64,000 nucleotides of DNA, from positions 39,499-103,498 of the forward strand of contig JAACZV010000020.1 in NCBI GenBank assembly GCA_009996515.1, given 5' to 3'. The notes beneath the pieces are model-generated. The model had not been told where the DNA came from and did not search any database. It was given only the letters and a program-made list of their open reading frames with translations. The translations under genes and the position numbers were made by a program. Positions 46,946 through 57,353 of the stretch are shown in pieces; within the stretch, counting starts at the first letter, position 1; every line of letters begins with the position of its first letter. Source of the DNA: Comamonadaceae bacterium (GTDB lineage Bacteria; Pseudomonadota; Gammaproteobacteria; Burkholderiales; Burkholderiaceae_C).

Positions 46946-47815
46946 ATGGCCTCCTTCTCTCTGGGTAGACGACGTGTGCTGCCCGGCTTCGCGCCGACGC
47001 TGGGCTTCACGCTGTTCTACCTGTCCCTGATCGTCCTCGTGCCGCTGGCCGCGGTGTTTCTGAAGTCCTCGGGCCATGGCTTCGAGGCCTTCTGGGCCGC
47101 GGCCACGTCGCCGCGCGTGCTGGCCTCGTACAAGCTCAGCTTTGGCGCCTCGCTGATCGCGGCCGCCATCAACCTGGTCTTCGGCCTCATCCTGGCCTGG
47201 TGCATCGTGCGCTACGAGTTCCCGGGCAAGAAGCTGGTCGACGCCCTCATCGACCTGCCCTTCGCGCTGCCCACGGCCGTCGCCGGCATCGCGCTGACGG
47301 CGCTGTATGCGCCCAATGGCTGGGTCGGCTCGCTGTTCGCGCCCGGCGGCCTGCTGGCGCCGCTGTTCGGCGAGGCCGGCGCCAAGATCGCCTTCACGCC
47401 GCTGGGCGTGCTGCTGGCGCTGATCTTCATCGGCCTGCCCTTCATCGTGCGCACCGTGCAGCCGGTGCTGGAGGACATGGAGACCGAGCTGGAGGAAGCC
47501 GCCGCGTCGCTGGGCGCGCGGCGCTGGACCACCTTCCGCTACGTGGTGCTGCCCACGCTGCTGCCGGCGCTGCTGACCGGCTTCGCGCTGGCCTTCGCAC
47601 GCGCCGTCGGCGAGTACGGCTCCGTAATCTTCATCGCCGGCAACATCCCCATGGTCAGCGAGATCACGCCGCTGATGATCATCGCCAAGCTGGAGCAGTA
47701 CGACTACGTCGGCGCCACGGCCATCGCCGCCGTCATGCTGATCGTCAGCTTCGTGCTGCTGCTGGCCATCAACGGCCTGCAGGCCTGGAGCAGCCGCAGG
47801 GGAACACGCAAATGA
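46946..47815 (+). CDS. cysT: Sulfate ABC transporter permease CysT
   Basis: A 289-residue permease (also called CysU) with six predicted helices. The sulfate permease hallmarks [15 protein letters not shown] and the [15 protein letters not shown] coupling loop are present. The opening [20 protein letters not shown] is family-typical. The ATG is 158 bases after sbp, and its stop overlaps cysW by 4 bases. Confidence 0.95.
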   Translation: MASFSLGRRRVLPGFAPTLGFTLFYLSLIVLVPLAAVFLKSSGHGFEAFWAAATSPRVLASYKLSFGASLIAAAINLVFGLILAWCIVRYEFPGKKLVDALIDLPFALPTAVAGIALTALYAPNGWVGSLFAPGGLLAPLFGEAGAKIAFTPLGVLLALIFIGLPFIVRTVQPVLEDMETELEEAAASLGARRWTTFRYVVLPTLLPALLTGFALAFARAVGEYGSVIFIAGNIPMVSEITPLMIIAKLEQYDYVGATAIAAVMLIVSFVLLLAINGLQAWSSRRGTRK

Positions 47816-48692
47816 GTGCAGCACTGCATCTCGCCCCAGCGCGCGCCCGCGCCAAGTACGAGGACAACCCGGCCACCCGCGAGGCGCCCTGGGTGCGGCG
47901 CGCGCTGCTGCTGCTGGGCCTGGGCTTCTTCGCCATCTTCCTGGTGCTGCCGCTGGTGGCCGTCTTCACCGAGGCGCTGCGCAAGGGCTGGGAGGCCTAT
48001 TTCGCAGCGCTGGTCGACGAGGAGACCTTCTCGGCCATCAAGCTGACGCTGATCGCCGCCGCCATCGCGGTGCCGCTGAACCTGGTGTTCGGCCTGAGCG
48101 CATCCTGGCTGATCGCCAAGCATGAGTTCCGCGGCAAGCAGCTGCTGATCACGCTGATCGACCTGCCCTTCTCGGTGTCGCCCGTCGTGGCCGGCCTGAT
48201 GTATGTGCTGATCTTCGGCGCCCAGGGCTGGTTCGGGCCCTGGCTGCAGGCGCACGACGTGAAGATCATCTTCGCCGTGCCCGGCATCGTGCTGGCGACC
48301 GTCTTCGTGACCTTCCCCTTCGTCGCCCGCGAGCTGATCCCGCTGATGCAGGCTCAAGGTAAGGACGAGGAGGAGGCCGCGACGGTGCTGGGCGCCAGCG
48401 GCTGGCAGACCTTCCGCCGCGTCACGCTGCCCAACATCAAATGGGGGCTGCTGTACGGCGTCATCCTGTGCAATGCCCGCGCCATGGGCGAGTTCGGCGC
48501 CGTGTCCGTCGTGTCCGGCCATGTGCGCGGCCTGACCAACACGCTGCCGCTGCAGGTCGAGATCCTCTACAACGAATACCAGTTCGCGGCCGCCTTCGCC
48601 GTGGCCTCGCTGCTGGCGCTGCTGGCGCTGGTGACGCTGGTGATCAAGCAATTCATCGAGTGGCGCGCCAGCCAGTCGAGCGTCAAGGAAGC

Positions 48693-48696
<4 letters not shown>
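47812..48696 (+). CDS. cysW: Sulfate ABC transporter permease CysW
   Basis: A 294-residue permease partner of CysT. It shows [19 protein letters not shown], the cytoplasmic coupling loop [16 protein letters not shown], then [20 protein letters not shown], which separates CysW from CysT. The N-terminus has a charged cytoplasmic tail before the first helix. It overlaps cysT and cysA by 4 bases each. Confidence 0.95.
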
Positions 48697-49757
<1,061 letters not shown>

Positions 49758-49776
49758 CGCCTGCGTGCAGCGGGCC

Positions 49777-50793
49777 TCAGGCCTGCTGCAGCACGGCGGC
49801 GATCTCGGCCGCGGCCCGGAACAGCGCGTTGCTGCTCGCATGCGCCAGCTGCGGCGCCTGCTGCGCGCTGGGCAGCGGCGGCATGGCCGGCGGCCGGCTG
49901 CTGAGCTGGCAATGGCGCAGCGGCAGCGGCACGGCGGCCAGGGCGGCGCTGACGCGCGGCAGCAGGCCGCGCAGCTGCTGCAGCGTGGCGGGGCTTTCGG
50001 CCGACAGATGCAACAGCACGCCGCCCGCCTGCCACTGCAGCACCACCTGCACCCAATCGCCGTTCAGGCTCAGGATCAGCCCCAGCCGCAGGCCCTCGCC
50101 GGGCTCGTCCGGCTCCTGATGCGGCTGCTGGCCATCACGTTGGGGCTCCTGCGGCGCCTCGTCCTCGGGCCCCGGCGGCGGCCAGCTCGCCTGCTGCGGA
50201 TGCAGCAGACGCAGCTGGATGGGCTGGCCGTTCCAGCCCTGCACGCGGATCGCTTCCTGAGACGCCTCCGGCACCACATTGGCCGCCACGCCCGCATGCT
50301 GCATGGGCGCCTTCAGCACTTCGGCGAGCACCCGGCCGCGCCACTGCGCCGCCAGCATGTCGGGCGCAGCGGGCGCGGGGTGAGTGAAGGGCGGCGTGCT
50401 GGCCGCTGCCGCACCCGGCAGCGGGCGTGCGCCGGGCAGGCGCCGCATCAGCCAGGCCGGATCGGCGCGCAGCGCGCCGGTGTCCTGCGGCGCCGCATCC
50501 GACGTGGCGGCGGACTGCGGCGCCCCCTCCGCCGCGCGCCGCTCCACGATCTGAAGCTGCAGCTGCGGCTGGCTGGCCAGCACGCGCACCAGCAGCATCT
50601 CGCCCGGCTGCGCCAGGCCGGCCGGCAGCACGAAGGTCTGGCCGCGCTCGGTGCGCCCCAGCAGCGCCCCGTCGGCCGCCAGCGCCACCTGCAGACGCAG
50701 CTGCTCGCCGATCTGGAGCACGAACCCGCCACGGCTGGGCGTCCATGCATCGAGGGCCGGCAACGGGGACAGGGCGGGAATGGGGGCGTTCAT
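49777..50793 (-). CDS. FliK-like flagellar hook-length control protein (tentative)
   Basis: A 338-residue Ala/Pro/Gln-rich protein without signal peptide. The C-terminal third (LGLILSLNGDWVQVVLQWQAG, quoted by its LILSLNGDW part, then LLHLSAESPATLQQLRGLLPRVSAALA) has the beta-hairpin plus helix pattern of the FliK C-terminal domain, which switches export specificity in hook assembly. The N-terminal part is low-complexity, as in FliK. The overall similarity is weak, so a general flagellar-region hypothetical is the alternative. It lies downstream of the flagellin-modification genes, 99 bases after wbqC. Confidence 0.45.
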   Translation of the reverse strand: MNAPIPALSPLPALDAWTPSRGGFVLQIGEQLRLQVALAADGALLGRTERGQTFVLPAGLAQPGEMLLVRVLASQPQLQLQIVERRAAEGAPQSAATSDAAPQDTGALRADPAWLMRRLPGARPLPGAAAASTPPFTHPAPAAPDMLAAQWRGRVLAEVLKAPMQHAGVAANVVPEASQEAIRVQGWNGQPIQLRLLHPQQASWPPPGPEDEAPQEPQRDGQQPHQEPDEPGEGLRLGLILSLNGDWVQVVLQWQAGGVLLHLSAESPATLQQLRGLLPRVSAALAAVPLPLRHCQLSSRPPAMPPLPSAQQAPQLAHASSNALFRAAAEIAAVLQQA

Positions 50794-50892
50794 GAGTGGG
50801 CGCGCTTGTCCCTTCTGAAGGCGACCGCGGGACCGAAAACCTAAATCCCTGCGCAACCTGGCCCCGATCGCCCTCGGGCGCGGCAGCAGGCC

Positions 50893-51609
50893 CTAGGCGA
50901 TGACGGCGCGCTCCCGGATCGCGTCGAGCAGCTGTTCCGGCGCGTTCCACATCAGCGCGTCCAGCACGGACAGATGCGCTTCGTGCTGGTAGGGCGGGGT
51001 CGCGTAGGCAAAGGGCAGCGGCTGCAGGAACTGCAGCGCGATGCCCTGCGCGGCGAACTTCACCGGGTCGAAGATGTCCCGTCCGGAGGCGGGGTTCAGG
51101 TAATGCGTCGCGCCGAGCTGGCGGCTGATGTGCAGGGCCCAGTCCCCGGCCTGCAGGCCCGTGGGGAAGTCCAGCTGCAGCGCCGAGCAGACGCGATGCC
51201 TGAAGGGCAGCTGCAGATGGGCGCACACCTCCTGCAGCCCGGCGACGTTCAGCGCCACCAGATCGTCTCGTCCCTGGCAGCGCTCGAACGTGCGCTCCAC
51301 CACGCCGAGCGTCGCCCGGTAGAACGGCGCCCTGCCCTTGTAATGGCTCAGCTTGCCGAGCAGCGCGCGGCGGGTGGCATCCAGATCGAGGATGCGGGCC
51401 TCGTGAGTCTTGATCGAGATCGACGAGTTCGACAGGGGGACGTTGACGTACTGCCAGCCCTCTTTCGGATGCAGCACGCGGTTGCGGCTCATCCACGACT
51501 TGGGCGTGTACTGCGTGATGTCGAAGACGACCCACTCGTCCACGGCCGCGATCAGCGAGAAGTGGCCCAGATAGGGGAAGAAATAGGGCTGCATGATGCC
51601 CAGCTTCAT
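50893..51609 (-). CDS. WbqC family protein
   Basis: A 238-residue protein starting MKLGIMQPYFFPYLGHFSLI, the typical WbqC opening. Further conserved blocks are VNVPLSNSSISIK, HYLNPASGRDIFD and the C-terminal LSVLDALMWN. WbqC proteins occur in O-antigen, capsule and flagellar glycan loci beside sugar aminotransferases; their reaction is not well established (a transfer to an amino sugar is suspected). The ATG overlaps the stop of the upstream DegT-like gene by 4 bases; a GTG two codons earlier is less likely. Confidence 0.9.
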   Translation of the reverse strand: MKLGIMQPYFFPYLGHFSLIAAVDEWVVFDITQYTPKSWMSRNRVLHPKEGWQYVNVPLSNSSISIKTHEARILDLDATRRALLGKLSHYKGRAPFYRATLGVVERTFERCQGRDDLVALNVAGLQEVCAHLQLPFRHRVCSALQLDFPTGLQAGDWALHISRQLGATHYLNPASGRDIFDPVKFAAQGIALQFLQPLPFAYATPPYQHEAHLSVLDALMWNAPEQLLDAIRERAVIA

Positions 51610-52766
51610 GCGCACCCCTCCAGCGCCACACCGACCGCCCCGGCCTGCTGTTGCAGCGCACGCAGCAGCTCGCAGATGCGAGCGACGCCGGCCTGATCAA
51701 GGCAGGCGCCGAGCGGCAGCTGCAGCAGCCCGCCGCACAGCGCCCGCGTGCCCGGCGACGCCGTGTCGCCGCCGGCCGGCTGCACGCGCTCGGCCATCAC
51801 CTGCTCGGCCGCCAGGGCAGCCTGCAGCGACGCGACGGACAGGCCGAACACGGCCTCGTCCACGCGCAGCATCAGCGTCTGGTGGTTGGACTGGCTCACC
51901 GCTGCCGGCGCGAGCACCTCCAGTCCGGTCAAATCGGACAAGCCGTCGCGATAGCAGGCATGCAACCGCGCATTGCGGTCCAGCCGCTGCGGCAGGTCGG
52001 CCAAAGCCATCAGGCCCAGCGCCGCCTGCGCTTCCGACATCCGCCCGTTGGAGGTCTTGACCACCGGCACCGGGCGCCGCGCGCCATAGCTGCTGCGGAT
52101 GTTGCGCAGCTTCTCCGCCAGCTGCGCATCGTTCGTTGCGATGCCGCCCCCCTCCAGCGTCGACAGCAGCTGGCTGGCGTGGAAGGAGAACACCTCGGCG
52201 GCACCGAAGCCGCCCAGCGGCCGGCCGTCCGGCGCATGACAGCCGAAGGCCTGCGTGGAATCGAGGAACAGCGGCAGGCCGTGGCGATCGGCCCAGGTCT
52301 GCAGCCTGGCGGGGTCGCAGCTGCCGCCCCACAGGTTCACGCCGAGGACGGCGCCGGCTTGCGAGACCGCCTGCTCCGGCAGCGCATCGAGATCCAGCTG
52401 CCCCGTGCGCGGCGAGACCTCGCAGAACAGCGGGGACAGGCCGGCCCAGGCCAGCGCCTGCACGCAGGCCGCGGGCGCCAGCGCCGGCAGCAGGACCGGG
52501 CCGCGCAATGCCAGCGCCTCGGCGACCATGATCAGGCCTATGGTCTCGTTGGTCACGCAGACCACATGCCCGACCTGCAGCACGCGCGCCAGCTCGGCCT
52601 CGAAGCGCTCGGTCAGCGGCCCCTGGTTGGTGTAGTACTGGCGCTCGAAGATGTCCGTGAAGGCCGCCTCGTAACGATCCCAGGCGGGCAGATAGCCCTG
52701 CCCCACGGTCAGCGGCCGGGCAAAGGCGGGCGCGCCGCCCAGGCAGGCCAGAGGGCGGGCATTCAT
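51606..52766 (-). CDS. DegT/DnrJ/EryC1/StrS-family protein lacking the PLP lysine
   Basis: A 386-residue member of the sugar aminotransferase family by fold: LDSTQAFGCHAPDGRPLGGFG (given here as LDSTQAFG and the GGFG end), FSFHASQLLSTLEGGGIATN, and SSYGARR with NGRMSEAQAALGL. In active aminotransferases the residue after HAT/HAS is the lysine that binds PLP; here it is Gln199 (codon CAG, no sequence ambiguity). Known ketosugar dehydratases such as ColD have histidine there, but glutamine is not a known functional substitute. It may be a dehydratase, another PLP/PMP enzyme or a non-catalytic partner of the DegT protein next door, with which it overlaps by 4 bases. Confidence 0.85.
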   Translation of the reverse strand: MNARPLACLGGAPAFARPLTVGQGYLPAWDRYEAAFTDIFERQYYTNQGPLTERFEAELARVLQVGHVVCVTNETIGLIMVAEALALRGPVLLPALAPAACVQALAWAGLSPLFCEVSPRTGQLDLDALPEQAVSQAGAVLGVNLWGGSCDPARLQTWADRHGLPLFLDSTQAFGCHAPDGRPLGGFGAAEVFSFHASQLLSTLEGGGIATNDAQLAEKLRNIRSSYGARRPVPVVKTSNGRMSEAQAALGLMALADLPQRLDRNARLHACYRDGLSDLTGLEVLAPAAVSQSNHQTLMLRVDEAVFGLSVASLQAALAAEQVMAERVQPAGGDTASPGTRALCGGLLQLPLGACLDQAGVARICELLRALQQQAGAVGVALEGCA

Positions 52767-53956
52767 GCGGCGGTCTCCTCGCAGCGTCGGCGTATCGCCG
52801 CGCCGTGGCGCCGGATGAAGTCCAACAGGCCGGCCACGGCGGCGATGTCTTGCTGCTCGATGAAGTGGCCGCAGGGCAGCAGCAGCAGGCGCTGGGCGTA
52901 GAACTCGGTCACCGGCAAGGGGCTGGAGATGGCGGGATAGGCCATGGGCTTGAGATGCAGCGGCGGCGCGTAATAGGCGCGGGCCAGGATGCGTTCGGCG
53001 TTCAGGATCCGCACCGTCTCGTCCCGCGTCAGCGGCCAGGCCTCGGTCAGCTCGGCGACGATGGTCTTGAAGCTGGTCTGCTGCTGCGGGTCGAAGTCCA
53101 GCAGCCGGAGGCCGTGCATGTCCGCCAGCAGGCTCCGGTAGGCCAGGTAGCGCTCGCGGTTGCGCAGCACCTGCGCCTGCAGATCGTCCAGACCGGCCAG
53201 GGCCATGGCCGCATGCACCTCGTTCAGCCTGGCGTTGAGGCCCGGCTGCGGTGTCGCCAGGCCGCCCTCCCGCCCGCGCCGGAGCGCCTCGGCGAGCGCC
53301 GCGTTGTTGGTCGTGATGTAGCCCCCCTCGAAGCCGTTGAGCAGCTTGCTGGCATGCAGCGAGAACACCTCGGCATCGCCGAACCTGCCGATCTTGCCGC
53401 CGGCCACGGTCTCGTAGACCGACTCCACCGAATCGAAGAGCAGCGGCAGGTCGTGCTGCCGCGCCAGGGCCTCCAGGCCATGGACGTCGCAGCAGTTGAC
53501 GATGGGATGCACCGCCAGGATCAACGCGGTCTGCTCGTTGAGCTTGGCCGCCGCCGAGGTGGCGCTGATGGCCAGCGAGGCCGGATCGACGTCGCAGAAA
53601 TGCGGCACCAGCCCGGTCCAGGCCACCACATCCGCCATGCGGCGATAGGTCAGCGAGGGCATCACCACCTGCGTCCTGCCGGGGCGGGCCAGCGTGGCGA
53701 TCGCCAGCACCAGCGCCCAGAAGCCGCTGCAGAAGCTGACGCAGTGGCGGGCCTCGTGCAGGGCCGCCAGCCGCGTCTCCAGCGCCTCCACCACCGGGCC
53801 TGACCCGCCCTGTCCTGCCGCCGCGAAGAACTGCCGCGAATAGCCCAGGAAGGCGTCCAGCTCCGGGCGGACCAGGTTGGACGTCGACTTCGGTGCATCG
53901 AACAGCGGCGCTCCGCCGAACACGGCGAGGTCCGAGAGCGCGGATTTTTCCGTCAT
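52763..53956 (-). CDS. DegT/DnrJ/EryC1/StrS-family aminotransferase (copy 2)
   Basis: A 397-residue PLP-dependent sugar aminotransferase homologue. The Schiff-base lysine is present (K204 in FSLHASKLLNGFEGGYITTNN, quoted by its HASKLLNGFEGG part) and the cofactor aspartate is in LLFDSVESVYE. Unlike the third copy it lacks the usual DAAH/DSTQ wording, and has SFCSGFWALVLA in the N-terminal region. It forms an overlapping pair with the lysine-less copy downstream, suggesting a heteromeric or two-step function. Confidence 0.88.
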   Translation of the reverse strand: MTEKSALSDLAVFGGAPLFDAPKSTSNLVRPELDAFLGYSRQFFAAAGQGGSGPVVEALETRLAALHEARHCVSFCSGFWALVLAIATLARPGRTQVVMPSLTYRRMADVVAWTGLVPHFCDVDPASLAISATSAAAKLNEQTALILAVHPIVNCCDVHGLEALARQHDLPLLFDSVESVYETVAGGKIGRFGDAEVFSLHASKLLNGFEGGYITTNNAALAEALRRGREGGLATPQPGLNARLNEVHAAMALAGLDDLQAQVLRNRERYLAYRSLLADMHGLRLLDFDPQQQTSFKTIVAELTEAWPLTRDETVRILNAERILARAYYAPPLHLKPMAYPAISSPLPVTEFYAQRLLLLPCGHFIEQQDIAAVAGLLDFIRRHGAAIRRRCEETAA

Positions 53957-53972
53957 CGCGAGTCCCCGGCTC

Positions 53973-54665
53973 TCAACGGCTCAACAGCACGTCGTAGCGG
54001 TAGTAGGAGGCGTAGAACTCGGCCGGCATGGACAGGAACTGCACCCGCCAACCGGCGGCGCGGGCGAGCGCCTCGAACTCCGCGCGCGAGCGCCAGATGC
54101 CGATCTGCGAATGGTTGTCGCTCAGCTCCCGGGGGTTGAAGTTCTCCTTGTAGAACTCCCGTGCCCGCCCCTTGTCGGGCAGGTTGCCGATGAAGACGCG
54201 CTGCACGTTGCCGAACTTCCGGAACAGCGTGCCCAGCACGAGCTCCGCCTCCGCCTGCGAGAAGTAGGCGAAGCTGCCGTAGCACAGCACCCGGGTGAAG
54301 CGCTCGGGCCGCGGCTCGGCGATCACGTACTCCGCAGCCCCCTGGGCCTGGAAGGTGTAGGCCGGTGGCCGCTGGAAGCTCTGCTGCGCCACGCCGACCA
54401 GATAGTCCGACTTGTCCACCCCCAGGCAGCCGGCGCAGGCGTCGAACAGCAGCGTGGAGAGCGCGCCGTTGCCGCTGGCCAGGTCCAGCAGCACGTCCTC
54501 GGACGAGAGCGCCAGCTGGGTCTTGATGGCCGAGACGATCATGGCGATCTGCTCGTCCGGCACCGGCTGGCCGTTCACGGTGCGCCGGATCTGGCCCCAG
54601 AAATCGTCGGGCGCCTTGCTGCGGGCGTAGGCGTCGTGGTCGAAGGTCTTGTATGCGTCGTTCAT
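53973..54665 (-). CDS. Class I SAM-dependent methyltransferase
   Basis: A 230-residue Rossmann-fold methyltransferase. SAM-binding motif I is DVLLDLASGNGALSTLLF; the acidic end of strand 2 is in GVDKSDYL. The C-terminal half includes NLPDKGRAREFYKENFNPRE, shortened to GRAREFYKENF. The start at MNDAYKTFDHDAY is preferred over an upstream in-frame ATG. In the flagellin-modification operon it would methylate a sugar or an N-acyl group; the substrate is unknown. Confidence 0.85.
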   Translation of the reverse strand: MNDAYKTFDHDAYARSKAPDDFWGQIRRTVNGQPVPDEQIAMIVSAIKTQLALSSEDVLLDLASGNGALSTLLFDACAGCLGVDKSDYLVGVAQQSFQRPPAYTFQAQGAAEYVIAEPRPERFTRVLCYGSFAYFSQAEAELVLGTLFRKFGNVQRVFIGNLPDKGRAREFYKENFNPRELSDNHSQIGIWRSRAEFEALARAAGWRVQFLSMPAEFYASYYRYDVLLSR

Positions 54666-54709
54666 GTCATTCCCAGGAAGCTGTCCGGTCTTGCCGCCAT
54701 GGCCGCCCA

Positions 54710-55828
54710 TCAGCTGACGAGCGTGCGCAGGCTGCCCGCCACGCGGTCGACGTCCTCGTCGGTCAGCGCCGGGTAGATGGGCAGGCAGAGGATTTGGCGC
54801 GCAACCTCCTGCGCGACGGGCAGCAGCTCGGCCCGCGCCGACGGCAGGCCCCGGTACATCGGGAAGTCGGAGATCAGCGGGTAGAAGTAGCGCCGGGCCA
54901 TGATGCCGCCGTCACGCAGCCGCTGGAACACCTCGTCCCTGGACAGCGGAAACTCCGGGCCGATCAGCACCGGGAAGTAGGAATGGTTGCGGGTCGCGTC
55001 CACCGGCTCGGCCAGCATGCGCAGGCCCGGGATGCCTTGCAGCAGCGAGCGGTAGCGCCGCTCGATGGCGGCGCGCTTCTCGATGGCCCGCTCCACATGC
55101 TGCAGCTGCAGCAGGCCCAGCGCCGCGTTGAACTCGCTCATCTTGCCGTTGATGCCGGTGGCGACGACCGTGGTCTGGTTGACGAAGCCGAAGTTCTTCA
55201 GATGGTCGATGCGCTGCTTGGTCTTGGCGTCGGGCGACACGATGGCGCCGCCCTCGAAGGTGTTGAAGGCCTTGGTCGCATGGAAGCTGAGCACCGACAG
55301 GTCGCCGTGCAGCAGGATGCTGCCGCCGCGCTCGCCCAGGCGGCGGATGCCGAACGCATGGGCGGCGTCGTAGATGACCCGCAGGTTGTAGTTGTCGGCG
55401 ATGTGCTGGATCGCGTCTACGTCGCACGGCGTTCCGTAGCAGTGCACCGGCAGGATGGCCGTGGTCTGCGGCGTGATCAAGGCCTCGATGCGCGCCGGAT
55501 CCAGGTTCAGCGTGACCGGGTCGATGTCCGCAAACACCGGCTTGATGCCGTTCCAGACCAGCGAATGCGAGGTCGCGACGAAGGAGTAAGGCGTCGTGAT
55601 CACCTCGCCGGTGATGCGCAGCGACTGCAGCGCCGTCACCAGCGCGATCGTGCCGTTGGTGAACAGCGAGATGTGGGGCACGCCCAGGTACTCGGCCAGC
55701 GCCGCCTCGAAGCGCTGGTGGAAGCCGCCGCCGTTGGTGAGCACGCGGTTGTCCCAGATGTCCCGCAGCAGGGGCAGGAAGTCGTCGAGCGGCGGCAGGT
55801 CCGGCTGGGTGACGTGGATGGTTTTCAT
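54710..55828 (-). CDS. DegT/DnrJ/EryC1/StrS-family aminotransferase (copy 3)
   Basis: A 372-residue canonical sugar aminotransferase. The PLP lysine is K186 in SFHATKAFNTFEGGAI, the cofactor aspartate is D154 in VIYDAAHAFG, and the N-terminal LTNGGGFHQRFEAALAEYLG and TTPYSFVATSHSL are family-typical. It resembles enzymes that aminate 4-keto-6-deoxy nucleotide sugars at C4 (VioA/FdtB-like); exact specificity cannot be read. The ATG was chosen at MKTIHV; the open frame continues upstream into the GT2 gene region as a shadow. Confidence 0.9.
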   Translation of the reverse strand: MKTIHVTQPDLPPLDDFLPLLRDIWDNRVLTNGGGFHQRFEAALAEYLGVPHISLFTNGTIALVTALQSLRITGEVITTPYSFVATSHSLVWNGIKPVFADIDPVTLNLDPARIEALITPQTTAILPVHCYGTPCDVDAIQHIADNYNLRVIYDAAHAFGIRRLGERGGSILLHGDLSVLSFHATKAFNTFEGGAIVSPDAKTKQRIDHLKNFGFVNQTTVVATGINGKMSEFNAALGLLQLQHVERAIEKRAAIERRYRSLLQGIPGLRMLAEPVDATRNHSYFPVLIGPEFPLSRDEVFQRLRDGGIMARRYFYPLISDFPMYRGLPSARAELLPVAQEVARQILCLPIYPALTDEDVDRVAGSLRTLVS

Positions 55829-55829
55829 G

Positions 55830-57353
55830 TCAGAACGATTCCGCCGGAGCCCGGTGCCGTGAGGCCTGTGCCAGGAGCTCGGCCTTGATGGCGGGGTCCA
55901 GTGCGGAAGCCTGGACCTTGGCGCGCAGTTCGCGCGCCGCGCCGGAGTTGCCCAGACGCTGCTGCATCTGCGCGATCGCGAGCCAGGTCTGGACCCGGCG
56001 GCGCTCCTTCTCCGCATCCGGCAGCGGCATCCACGAGCTGAAGGCGTTGACGCGCCGCACCGCGCCCATCAGCGTCTCCAGGTAGGCGCAAGGGCCCAGC
56101 GTGCCCAGGTAGGACACCAGCAACTGGTCGCCGAAAGCGGCCTGGAAGCGCTCCGGCGGCAGCGCCGAGAAGCTGTTGCGGAAGACCAGGGTCAGCCCCC
56201 AGATCAGCACCTGGTTGGACATCATCTGCTCCTGCGTGACGATGAAGTCCCGCCCCAATTCGGACCAGGGGCGGACCTCCAGCGTCGACTCGGTGAACAG
56301 CCGGTAGTTGTGGGCCGAGCAGGAGAACTGCGGATGCTCGATCAGGAAGGACACCTGGCGCTGCAGCTTGCCGGGGTCGGTCCAGAAGTCATCGCCCTCG
56401 CAGATGGCGATGAACTCCCCCCGGGCCTGGGCCAGCGCCAGATGGAAATGGCGCATGCCGCCCTTGGACTTCTGGTTCTCGGTCTGCAGGATGGGCCGGA
56501 TCAGGTTCGGGTAGCGCCGTTGCCAGCCGCGGATCAGCTCCGCGGTGCGGTCGGTGGAGGCGTCGTCGTGAACGACGATCTCGAAGGGGTGGTCGCAGTC
56601 CTGCGACAGAAAGCCCCGCATCGCCTCGTCCACGTAGCGTTCGTGGTTGTAGGTCGTGCACAGAATCGTGACGACGGGCTTGCCGGCGCCGCCCCAGCGG
56701 CGCAGCAGCTCACTCTCCTCGCGCACCGGAGGAATCGCCAGCAGCCGGGCATCCGGCCCCAGGCCCTCGGCGGCCCAGCGGCTGGCCTCCTCGTAGCGCC
56801 CGAGGTGATGCAGGCACATGGCACCCAGGCCGTGCAGCTGGCGGTGCACCTGCCCCTGCTGCCCTTCCCGCAGCCGGGTCAGCGCCGCAAGCGCGGGTGC
56901 CCACTGCAGCTGGCGCAGCGCCAGCTGCACGACCTCGGGCAATTGCTCGGCGCCGCCATGGTGGGCCAGGAACTCGACGCGCAGCCGGTCGGGTAGCGAA
57001 GCGCCGTCCAGGGCCAGGTCCAAGCCCTCGGACAGCCAGCGCGCCAGCGCATCGGCATGGCCGGGCGCCGCGCCCGTCTCGACGAAGCCGGCCAGGGCCA
57101 GGCGCAGCGCCTCGGCGCGCTGAGCGGCGGTGGCGGCGGGTGCATGGGCCGTCAGCAGCAGCTGGGCCAGCTCGACGCCGCCAATCAGCACGGCGCCTAT
57201 CAGGGTGGACGGCGCGATCCAGCGCGCCGCGCCCAGGGCCTGCAGGATGGCGACCGCACCCGCGGCGCTGCCGGCCTGCTGCTGCGCCTTCAGCTGCCGC
57301 AGCAGCACCGGCAGGTCCGCATCGATGGCGGGGAAGGATGGAGTCATGTTCAT
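55830..57353 (-). CDS. GT2-family glycosyltransferase with N-terminal helical domain
   Basis: A 507-residue protein. Residues about 1-220 form an Ala/Leu-rich helical region of unknown role, possibly TPR-like. Residues about 226-440 form a GT-A type glycosyltransferase domain: VTILCTTYNHERYVDEAM (nucleotide-binding start), IVVHDDASTDRTAE and the metal-binding block CEGDDFWTDPGKLQRQV. It should transfer a sugar to a glycan or protein acceptor. The ATG at 57353 overlaps the TagD-like gene by 4 bases; an ATG 6 bases later is possible. In this operon it probably extends the flagellin glycan. Confidence 0.88.
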   Translation of the reverse strand: MNMTPSFPAIDADLPVLLRQLKAQQQAGSAAGAVAILQALGAARWIAPSTLIGAVLIGGVELAQLLLTAHAPAATAAQRAEALRLALAGFVETGAAPGHADALARWLSEGLDLALDGASLPDRLRVEFLAHHGGAEQLPEVVQLALRQLQWAPALAALTRLREGQQGQVHRQLHGLGAMCLHHLGRYEEASRWAAEGLGPDARLLAIPPVREESELLRRWGGAGKPVVTILCTTYNHERYVDEAMRGFLSQDCDHPFEIVVHDDASTDRTAELIRGWQRRYPNLIRPILQTENQKSKGGMRHFHLALAQARGEFIAICEGDDFWTDPGKLQRQVSFLIEHPQFSCSAHNYRLFTESTLEVRPWSELGRDFIVTQEQMMSNQVLIWGLTLVFRNSFSALPPERFQAAFGDQLLVSYLGTLGPCAYLETLMGAVRRVNAFSSWMPLPDAEKERRRVQTWLAIAQMQQRLGNSGAARELRAKVQASALDPAIKAELLAQASRHRAPAESF

